Shown in pieces: positions 57,988 through 64,000 of a stretch of 64,000 nucleotides of DNA. The first letter of the stretch is position 1. Each line of letters opens with the position of its first letter. The position numbers and the translations under genes are program-made. The notes beneath the pieces are model-generated. The model searched no databases. It was not told the origin of the DNA and worked only from the letters and a program-made list of their open reading frames with translations. Source of the stretch: Phreatobacter sp. (GTDB lineage Bacteria; Pseudomonadota; Alphaproteobacteria; Rhizobiales; Phreatobacteraceae); assembly GCF_030691135.1 (NCBI RefSeq), contig NZ_JAUYFA010000029.1, positions 41,772 through 105,771 of the forward strand, read 5' to 3'.

Positions 57988-58758
57988 ATGGATATCGCCA
58001 CAGTCCTAGGCCTGGTCGCGAGTGTGGCCGTCCTCGTCGGACTGATCATCATCGATGGCGGCAATTTCGCGCAGTATGCGGACAAGCACGCGGTCATCAT
58101 CATTTTCGGCGGCGCTTTCGCGGCGACGCTGACGCGCTATCCCCTCGGCGTGGTGATGCACGGCATTCCCATGGGCTTCAAGGCGGCCATGGCGATGCGC
58201 TCGATCAGCCCGCGCCAGCTCGTCGAGGAGATCGCCACCATTGCCGATGTGGCCCGCAAGCAGGGGCCCAACGCCCTGGAAAAGCTGGACATCTCGGATC
58301 CGGTCCTGGCTCAGGGCGTGCGCTACATCGCCGACGGCTACGATGTCGACTTCATCCGCCAGGCCATGGAGACCGACAAGGACAAGGTCTACGCCGAGCT
58401 CGACGAGGCTCAGAAGATCTACCGCTCGATCGGCGATTGCGCCCCCGCCTTCGGCATGATCGGCACGCTGCTGGGCATGGTCAACATGTTCGCCAACATG
58501 ACCGACCCCTCGAAGCTCGGCCCCATCATGGCCATGGCGCTGCTCGCGACCCTCTACGGCGCCGTCATCGCCAACATGGTCTGCATGCCCATCGCCGACA
58601 AATGCCATCTGAAGATGGCGGAAGAGGACCTTTGCCGGTCGATCATCATGGATGGCGTGATCCAGATCCGGAACCAGAAGAGCCCGCAGATCGTGAGGGA
58701 GATGCTTCTTGCCTACCTGAGCGAGCACGATCGCCATGCAATGACCGAAGCGGCCTGA
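57988..58758 (+). CDS. motA: Flagellar motor stator protein MotA (PomA type)
   Basis: Stator subunit of the flagellar motor. The 256-residue protein has four membrane helices (about 5-22, 33-52, 150-172, 183-205). The SIGDCAPAFGMIGTLLGMVNMF segment lines the ion channel, and the cytoplasmic loop contains EEIATIADVARKQGPNALEKLD. The short PomA-like form is common in alphaproteobacteria. motB follows after 7 bp. A CtrA-like box is upstream. No other flagellar genes are in the window. Confidence 0.92.
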   Translation: MDIATVLGLVASVAVLVGLIIIDGGNFAQYADKHAVIIIFGGAFAATLTRYPLGVVMHGIPMGFKAAMAMRSISPRQLVEEIATIADVARKQGPNALEKLDISDPVLAQGVRYIADGYDVDFIRQAMETDKDKVYAELDEAQKIYRSIGDCAPAFGMIGTLLGMVNMFANMTDPSKLGPIMAMALLATLYGAVIANMVCMPIADKCHLKMAEEDLCRSIIMDGVIQIRNQKSPQIVREMLLAYLSEHDRHAMTEAA

Positions 58759-58765
58759 GGATACG

Positions 58766-59590
58766 ATGGCAAAGCGCAAGGGCGACGGACACGCGGGCGG
58801 TCACGGCTGGTTCGTGACTTTCGCCGACCTGATGGCGCTGCTGATGTCGTTCTTCGTCGTCATCGTCGCGACGTCGAGCCAGGACGATCGCAAGAAGCAC
58901 ATGATGACCGGCTCGTTCCGCGAAGCCTTCGGCACGACCAGCAACACCCTGCTCACCGGCATGGTCGAGCTGCACGGCATTCCGACCCGGCCGTTCATCC
59001 AGAACCTGTCCTCAACCCCCGAATCGCCCACCGACCGCCCTGCGCCGCGCACCGACGAGCGCCATCCCGACGCGATCAACGCCTTGGCCGACCGGCGCAT
59101 GGCGCTTGCAGCCGCCAGCCTGCGGCAGGCGCTGCAGGCCTTCCCGGAAATAGCCGAGCTTTCGAAAAACATCATCATGGAGGAGCGGCCGGACGGGCTC
59201 GACATCCAGATCGTCGACCAGGACGGCCGCGCCATGTTCCCGCCCGACGGCCGCGAGCCCTACGAGCGTACGCGCCGCCTGATCGCTGCCCTGGCCCCGG
59301 CCCTTCGCCAGCTCTCCAACCGGGTCACCATCACCGGCCATACATCCGGTGCGCGGGTCCTCAGCCGCCCGGGTTACGGGCCATGGGACCTCACCGCCGA
59401 CAGGGCCAACGCCGTCCGGATGATCCTCGAGGAACAGGGGCTGCCGCCCGACCGCATCTTCGCCGTCACCGGCAAGGGCGACAGCGAGCCGCTGTTCCCG
59501 GACGACCCCCATCTGGCTGCGAATCGCCGGGTTTCGATCCTCATCATGAAGGAATCGCCGGTGGCTCCGCGTTCCTTCCTGGGCAACTGA
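58766..59590 (+). CDS. motB: Flagellar motor stator protein MotB
   Basis: Partner of MotA, 274 residues. One membrane helix near the N-terminus contains the ion-binding Asp in FADLMALLMSFFVVIVAT. A linker leads to the OmpA-like peptidoglycan-binding domain at the C-terminus (ITGHTSGAR, WDLTADRANAVR, GKGDSEPL, NRRVSILI). It ends in TGATCA, back to back with the stop of the convergent hydrolase. Confidence 0.93.
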   Translation: MAKRKGDGHAGGHGWFVTFADLMALLMSFFVVIVATSSQDDRKKHMMTGSFREAFGTTSNTLLTGMVELHGIPTRPFIQNLSSTPESPTDRPAPRTDERHPDAINALADRRMALAAASLRQALQAFPEIAELSKNIIMEERPDGLDIQIVDQDGRAMFPPDGREPYERTRRLIAALAPALRQLSNRVTITGHTSGARVLSRPGYGPWDLTADRANAVRMILEEQGLPPDRIFAVTGKGDSEPLFPDDPHLAANRRVSILIMKESPVAPRSFLGN

Positions 59591-60424
59591 TCAGACCCAT
59601 GCGATCGACTCGAGGAACTCGGCGACCAGCAGGTTGAACAGTTCGGCGCGCTCGAAATAGACCGAATGGCCTGCCTCGGCGACCACGTGGGTCCGGGCCT
59701 GCGGCCAGGTGCCGGCAACGAGCTCGATCCCGCGCGGGCAGATCAGCGGATCTTCGGACCCGATGACGAACAGCGCCGGACAGGCCATACGGGCTGCGTC
59801 AGTGGCGCCGCGTGTGCGCTGGGTACGGATGCGCTTGCCGACTTCCTCCTTGTCGAGGCCGTATGTCAGCCGGTCGATGCCTTGGTAGAGGGCGTGGAGG
59901 GGCGGATTGCCCTCGGCCATCCGGGCTCCAGCGGCCCGGTGGATGCCACGCGCAGAAAGGTCGGCGAGCACGGCCGGCATGGCCTGCCGCCAGTCCTTGA
60001 CCCCCGGATCGTCGAATCGGTCGTAGTCGAAGGAACCGGTGGTGCAGGCCATCACGAGACCCGCGACGCGATCGGGCGCCGCCAGCGCCGTCTCGACGCA
60101 GGTCCAGCCACCCATGGACTGGCCGATGATCACCGCCTTGCGAACCGCGAGGTGATCGAGGAGGGCGATCAGGTCACCGGCGAAGAGTTGCGGATCGGCC
60201 ATGCCTCCCGGCGCCGTCGACGGCGCAAATCCCCGGTGCGAGAAGACCACGACCCGGTGCGTTGCGGCTAAGGCCGGCGCCGACTGCCACCAGCTCAGAT
60301 GGTTGCCGCCGAGCCCATGGGCGAAGACCACGACAGGGCCCTCGCCGCCGACCTCGTATTGAATGACGGCACCGTCCGGGCGCGCCAGGCGGCCGGGGGT
60401 CAGGGCGGGGATGGGTGTCGGCAT
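59591..60424 (-). CDS. Alpha/beta hydrolase
   Basis: 277-residue hydrolase of the alpha/beta fold. The oxyanion region is FAHGLGGNHLSWW, the nucleophile Ser is in GQSMGGW near residue 101, and the final His is in AEAGHSVYFERAE. The closest groups are small ester or enol-lactone hydrolases such as 3-oxoadipate enol-lactonase. No substrate can be named. It is divergent from the Ldh gene. Confidence 0.85.
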   Translation of the reverse strand: MPTPIPALTPGRLARPDGAVIQYEVGGEGPVVVFAHGLGGNHLSWWQSAPALAATHRVVVFSHRGFAPSTAPGGMADPQLFAGDLIALLDHLAVRKAVIIGQSMGGWTCVETALAAPDRVAGLVMACTTGSFDYDRFDDPGVKDWRQAMPAVLADLSARGIHRAAGARMAEGNPPLHALYQGIDRLTYGLDKEEVGKRIRTQRTRGATDAARMACPALFVIGSEDPLICPRGIELVAGTWPQARTHVVAEAGHSVYFERAELFNLLVAEFLESIAWV

Positions 60425-60568
60425 CGTAAACTCCTGAGACTGCGTCAGCCTAGACGGCGGCGCCCCCGGCCGGAAGCGCCGGTGATGCAGGCCGACCGTG
60501 CCGGCACGGCCCTATCCGCGATCCCTGCCTGCGTCCATGATCACACAAAACAACACAGGAGGATGTCC

Positions 60569-61657
60569 ATGGCCACGGTCGATGCAGAGCGCCTCGCGGG
60601 GCTCGTCGCGACGATATTCGAGAGGGCGGGCTGCGACGGCGACGAGGCGCGCCGGATCGGCCACTATCTCACCGAGGCCAACCTGACCGGCCATGACAGC
60701 CACGGTGTCGCCCGTGTCCCGCGCTATGTCGACTGGCTGAAGGAAGGCCGCGTCGAGGCCGGCAAGTCCGTTACCGCCATCGTCGACACGCCGGCCATCA
60801 CCGTGCTCGACGGCCATTACGGCTTCGGCCAGACGGTCGGCCCCCAGGCGGTTCGGATCGGCATCGCCAAGGCGAAGCAGCACGGCCTCGCGGCCGTCGC
60901 CCTGCGCAAGGCCGGCCATCTCGGGCGGATCGGCGATTTCGCCGAGATGGCGGCGGCCGAGGGCCTCGTCTCCATCCATTTCGTCAATGTCGTCGGCTCG
61001 ATCCTCGTCGCTCCCCACGGCGGCGTCGACCGCAGGCTGTCGACGGCCCCCTATTGCATCGGCGTGCCACGGCCCGGCGAGGCGCCGCTGCTGCTCGACT
61101 TCGCCACGTCCCTGGTGGCAGAAGGCAAGGTCCTCGTCGCTTCTCTCGGTGGCAAGCCCATCCCGCCGGACGCGCTGATCTCGCCGGACGGCACCATGAG
61201 CAACGACCCCGCGGTGCTCTACGGCCCCTATCCGGCCGGCCCGGGCACCCGTGACCCGATGAACGGCCCCGGCGCCATCCGGGCCTTCGGCGAGCACAAG
61301 GGCTCAGGTCTCGCTTTCATGTGCGAGATCCTCGGCGGGGCGCTCACCGGCGCCGGCACGACGGGGCCGGACAAGCGCTTCTGCAACGGCATGATGTCGA
61401 TCTATATCGACCCCAGAGTGGTCGATCCCGACGGCTTCTTCCCCGCCGAATGCGCCGACTATGTCGCCTATTACAAGAGCGCGCGGCCGGTCGAGGCCGG
61501 CGGCGAGGTTCTGGTGCCGGGCGAGGCCGAACTGCGCTCGCGGGCGAAGAAGCTCGAACAGGGCGTGCCGCTCTCAGACGGCACCTGGGAAGCCATCGCC
61601 GCCACGGCGCGCGAGGTCGGCGTCGGCGACAATGTCATCAAGGCGGCGCTGCGCTGA
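60569..61657 (+). CDS. Ldh-family malate/L-lactate/ureidoglycolate dehydrogenase-like oxidoreductase
   Basis: NAD(P)-dependent 2-hydroxyacid dehydrogenase of the Ldh_2 (malate/L-sulfolactate/ureidoglycolate) family, 362 residues. GHDSHGVARVPRYV holds the catalytic His; HKGSGLAFMCEILGGALTGAG is the conserved C-terminal region. AGGAGG lies 6 bases before ATG 60569; ATG 60563 is too near. The exact substrate is not visible. Confidence 0.9.
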   Translation: MATVDAERLAGLVATIFERAGCDGDEARRIGHYLTEANLTGHDSHGVARVPRYVDWLKEGRVEAGKSVTAIVDTPAITVLDGHYGFGQTVGPQAVRIGIAKAKQHGLAAVALRKAGHLGRIGDFAEMAAAEGLVSIHFVNVVGSILVAPHGGVDRRLSTAPYCIGVPRPGEAPLLLDFATSLVAEGKVLVASLGGKPIPPDALISPDGTMSNDPAVLYGPYPAGPGTRDPMNGPGAIRAFGEHKGSGLAFMCEILGGALTGAGTTGPDKRFCNGMMSIYIDPRVVDPDGFFPAECADYVAYYKSARPVEAGGEVLVPGEAELRSRAKKLEQGVPLSDGTWEAIAATAREVGVGDNVIKAALR

Positions 61658-62461
61658 TCAGATCGATCCAAAATCGCCGCCGCGGCCCTTTCCAGCGGCG
61701 AATCGCCCGGCGCCAGCGATCCCCTCCTTCACCGCCATGGCCGAGGACGTGCGCCACTCGTTGCGCAGCGCCTCGGTCAGGCTCAGGTCCCATTGCGCAA
61801 GGGCCGAGGCGCGGTCGGCCCTGAGGCATCCCTGGGGAAACCGCGCGATCTCGTGCGCCAGCGCCTCTGCGGCCTCGCGGGAAGAGCCTTTCGGCACCAC
61901 CCGGTCGGCAAGGCCGATCCGCAGCGCTTCGTCCGCCTCCACCTTGCGGCCCGTGAGGATGAGGTCGAGTGCCCGGCCCTGACCGACGAGGCGCGGCAGG
62001 CGCACGGTGCCGCCATCGATCAGCGGCACGCCCCAGCGGCGGCAGTAGACGCCCATATAGGCGTCTTCCTCCATGACCCTGAGATCGCACCACAGCGCCA
62101 GTTCCATGCCGCCGGCGACAGCCGGTCCGGCAATGGCCGCGATCACCGGCTTGGTCAGGGCGAGCCGGGTCGGCCCCATCGGCCCGCGCGGCCAGTCTGA
62201 GTCGTGATCGGGGATGTCGAGATCGCCCCCGAATGGCGTGCCGTCGGGAGCAGCCGCCGCATGCTTGAGGTCGAAACCGGCGCAGAAGGCGCCGCCCGCG
62301 CCCCAAAGGACCCCGACACTGGCGCTTGCATCCGCCTCGAACGCAAGAAGCGCCCGGCTGAGCGCTTCGGCACCTTCCGGGTTCATGGCGTTGCGTGCCG
62401 CTGACCGCGTGCGGATGAAGGTGGTGACCGGGCCTGAAGTCTCGACGATGAGATCCGTCAT
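61658..62461 (-). CDS. Enoyl-CoA hydratase/isomerase family protein
   Basis: Crotonase-fold protein of 267 residues. GVLWGAGGAFCAGFDLK is the first oxyanion segment, and PVIAAIAGPAVAGGMELALWCDLRV holds the second with the catalytic-position Glu. Further C-terminal helices are present. The TGA abuts the TGA of the convergent Ldh gene (TGATCA). With the thioesterase 10 bp upstream it probably forms an operon. The substrate is unknown. Confidence 0.9.
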   Translation of the reverse strand: MTDLIVETSGPVTTFIRTRSAARNAMNPEGAEALSRALLAFEADASASVGVLWGAGGAFCAGFDLKHAAAAPDGTPFGGDLDIPDHDSDWPRGPMGPTRLALTKPVIAAIAGPAVAGGMELALWCDLRVMEEDAYMGVYCRRWGVPLIDGGTVRLPRLVGQGRALDLILTGRKVEADEALRIGLADRVVPKGSSREAAEALAHEIARFPQGCLRADRASALAQWDLSLTEALRNEWRTSSAMAVKEGIAGAGRFAAGKGRGGDFGSI

Positions 62462-62471
62462 GTTTCGCTCC

Positions 62472-62936
62472 TCAATCGACGATCCCTGGCGTCTCGACCA
62501 CCATCATCGTCGCGGTCATCATCGCGATGAGTTTGCGCTCGCCGCCGGTCTCCGCAAAGCACTCGCCGAGGGTCACCATGATCGTCTTGCCTGGCCGGAC
62601 GACCCGGCCGACGCCGATGAAGCGGTCGCCCTTGCCGGGCGACATCATGTTCACCTTGAACTCGACGGTGAGGACGCCCGAACCTTTCGGCATCAGCGTC
62701 ATCGCCGCGAATCCGCAGGCATTGTCGACCAGCGTCGAGATCGCCCCGGCGTGCACGAAGCCATGCTGCTGCAGGATGTGCGGTGCATAGGGCATCGCCA
62801 TCTCGACCGCGCCGGGAGCGACGGTTTCGAGGCTCATTCCAAGAGTCGCCATCATGCTCTGCCGCGCGAAGCTGGCACGGGCCCTCGCCTCGAAGTCCGG
62901 ATCTTTCGGCAGAACGTCCTGCAGCGCGGCAGCCAT
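62472..62936 (-). CDS. PaaI-type hot-dog thioesterase
   Basis: Acyl-CoA thioesterase of the PaaI/YbgC-like family, 154 residues. HILQQHGFVHAGAISTLVDNACGFAAMTL is the active-site region with the catalytic Asp and neighbouring His. GRVVRPGKTIMVTLGEC is also typical. ATG 62936 starts a normal helix; the longer frame upstream is ignored. It lies 10 bp upstream of the crotonase gene. Confidence 0.9.
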   Translation of the reverse strand: MAAALQDVLPKDPDFEARARASFARQSMMATLGMSLETVAPGAVEMAMPYAPHILQQHGFVHAGAISTLVDNACGFAAMTLMPKGSGVLTVEFKVNMMSPGKGDRFIGVGRVVRPGKTIMVTLGECFAETGGERKLIAMMTATMMVVETPGIVD

Positions 62937-63037
62937 GCGCGGGCACCCCCGTTGAAATTTAAACAAAGGGTCGCAAACTGCCCTATGGTCACGCAACCCG
63001 TCTGGTCGGTCGAGGGATCGCATTGTTCTTCTGGTAT

Positions 63038-63388
63038 ATGCCACGCTTTACCGAGGCCGCCATGGGCGCTGCCAACTTGTCCGCTTCGGCAGCCGTCGCA
63101 TCGGCTGTCACCATCACCCATCGCATGATCCTGATGTCGGATCCCGCGACGGCATGGGATGTGTCGTCGCGCGGCGAGGCGATGCGAATGATCTCCGAGA
63201 AGATGGACGCGGCGACGCAAGGCTCTCTCGACGCCGCCTTCGCAGTGGGACGTCTCGCCATCAACTCGGCGACGGGCAAGATGTCGACCGATGACGTGGC
63301 GCACGGGCTTCTCGCCATCGGTGTCGCGGCGGCGCGTCCGGCGGCACGGCGTGCCAGGGCGAACGCGAAACGGCTGAGCCGAACTTGA
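63038..63388 (+). CDS. Hypothetical helical protein, phasin-like
   Basis: 116-residue mostly helical protein, rich in Ala and Met, without a signal peptide. The middle EMDAATQGSL-like part (ISEKMDAATQGSLDAAF) and the basic C-terminus (ARRARANAKRLSRT) resemble short phasin-like proteins of Rhizobiales, but the match is by eye only. Start choice is uncertain: ATG 63038 has no good ribosome-binding site, while ATG 63062 has GAGG 6 bases before it. Confidence 0.5.
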   Translation: MPRFTEAAMGAANLSASAAVASAVTITHRMILMSDPATAWDVSSRGEAMRMISEKMDAATQGSLDAAFAVGRLAINSATGKMSTDDVAHGLLAIGVAAARPAARRARANAKRLSRT

Positions 63389-63471
63389 CGCGGCCGCATA
63401 GGCCACCATGTCCGAGGAATGAGGCTTAGTCAGGCGCCCGACCTTCGGGCATGAGGCCAAGGAGGCTGACC

Positions 63472-63840
63472 ATGCGGCACCCGTTACGCGCTGCCACGCT
63501 CGCCCTGGCCGCCCTCACCGTCACCACGTCGGCAGCTTCCGCACGCTGCAACGTCGCCGCCCGCCCCTTCGTCATGGGCCAGCCCGGGCATATCGCCATG
63601 AGCGTCTCGGGCGAACCTTGCCGCATCAGCCTGCAGGCCGGCGGACAGAGCCACTATGACTCGCTGAGCATCGTCGAGCGGCCGCGCGGCGGACGGCTGG
63701 TCGCCGACGGGCATACCGGCGTCGTCTACACCCCCTATCCAGGCTTCAGCGGCACCGACCGTTTCGTCTTCGCCGTCACCGGCACGAGCAGCATCGGCAG
63801 CGGCACATCCGAACTCTTCGTCGACGTCGTCGTCGACTAG
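63472..63840 (+). CDS. Small secreted protein with Ig-like (cadherin-like) fold
   Basis: 122-residue protein with a signal peptide ending near ASA. The mature part contains the pattern VVYTPYPGFSGTDRFVFAV, which is the Big_9/VCBS-type Ig-like strand motif, with acidic C-terminus VDVVVD. Two Cys (near 26 and 50) could form a disulfide. The function is unknown. An ATG at 63451 is in frame but would add a basic leader. Confidence 0.75.
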   Translation: MRHPLRAATLALAALTVTTSAASARCNVAARPFVMGQPGHIAMSVSGEPCRISLQAGGQSHYDSLSIVERPRGGRLVADGHTGVVYTPYPGFSGTDRFVFAVTGTSSIGSGTSELFVDVVVD

Positions 63841-63843
63841 GCC

Positions 63844-64000
63844 TCAGCTCAGAACGTTCACCAACCACAATGCCAGCGCCGGGAAGGTGACGACGAGGGC
63901 GAGCCGCAGGATATCTGCGGCGACGAAGGGGATGACACCGCGATAGGTCGAGAGGATCGGCACGTCCCTGGCGATGGCGGAGATGACGAAGACGTTGAGG
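63844..64000 (-). CDS. TRAP transporter large permease, C-terminal end (cut by window)
   Basis: The last 51 codons of a reverse-strand gene that continues past the window. They read LNVFVISAIARDVPI, then GVIPFVAADILRLALVV and FPALALWLVNVLS. This is the usual C-terminal end of a DctM/SiaM-type permease (NLFV, PF, FP and WL pattern). It is a second TRAP system, separate from the dctPQM operon at 36.5-39.5 kb. Confidence 0.8.
   Translation of the reverse strand, partial: LNVFVISAIARDVPILSTYRGVIPFVAADILRLALVVTFPALALWLVNVLS

Noticed and set aside
59585..61660. Back-to-back stop codons TGATCA at two convergent gene pairs (59588-59593 and 61655-61660)
   Set aside because: Striking, but a simple result of compact convergent genes that both use TGA; no function is implied.
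63023..63399. A reverse-strand 136-codon frame opposite the phasin-like gene
   Set aside because: It is Arg/Ala-rich without a plausible fold, and the plus-strand frame has the more natural helical composition, though neither is certain.

Overview
This 64 kb, GC-rich window carries the chromosomal core of an alphaproteobacterium, most likely a member of the Hyphomicrobiales (Rhizobiales) in a Phreatobacter/Bosea-like lineage. The genus is an inference from gene order and protein style, not from an rRNA gene. The order moeA-lexA-comEC-gltX-gltA followed by the rpsB-to-lpxB block is typical of that order. lexA is preceded by alphaproteobacterial GTTC-N7-GTTC SOS boxes, and S2 and ComEC have alphaproteobacterial forms. 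I see no rRNA, tRNA, insertion sequence, prophage or CRISPR array.

Layout. 1-7 kb: end of moeA, lexA, comEC (reverse), gltX, gltA. 7-23 kb: one long reverse-strand block, read in the order rpsB, tsf, pyrH, frr, uppS, cdsA, dxr, rseP, bamA, lpxD, fabZ, lpxA, lpxI, lpxB. It couples translation factors, UMP kinase, isoprenoid and phospholipid precursors, outer-membrane assembly and lipid A synthesis. A 2-hydroxychromene-2-carboxylate isomerase-like gene sits at 20 kb on the other strand, facing tsf. 23-34 kb: housekeeping genes and singletons (HAD phosphatase, MOSC, SDR, Rsm22, a Cys-rich secreted peptide, DMT transporter, purEK, two DUF465 genes, cytochrome b561, ribA, a YfhO-like membrane protein).

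34-46 kb is the accessory-looking part. A reverse-strand operon dctP-dctQ-dctM-pxpB-pxpC-pxpA couples a TRAP transporter to 5-oxoprolinase. A MarR-like regulator is divergent to it. A hyuA-hyuB pair (ATP-dependent hydantoinase/oxoprolinase), a creatininase-family amidohydrolase and an acetamidase/formamidase follow. A perfect palindrome before the MarR gene and a related 17-bp site between hyuA and the creatininase gene suggest one regulon for uptake and opening of a cyclic amide. I regard this as the best candidate for a little-described system here.

46-64 kb: rnd, an M19 dipeptidase, a UspA protein, pccB, a DUF2157 membrane protein, ATP12, the operon lepB-rnc-era-DUF1737-recO, two small lipoproteins, motAB with a CtrA-like box, an alpha/beta hydrolase, an Ldh-type dehydrogenase, a crotonase and a PaaI thioesterase. 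After a phasin-like protein and a small secreted protein, the window ends in the 3' end of a second TRAP large-permease gene. Start sites were adjusted from the longest open frame wherever a ribosome-binding site, an overlap with the preceding gene or the known family N-terminus argued for it.
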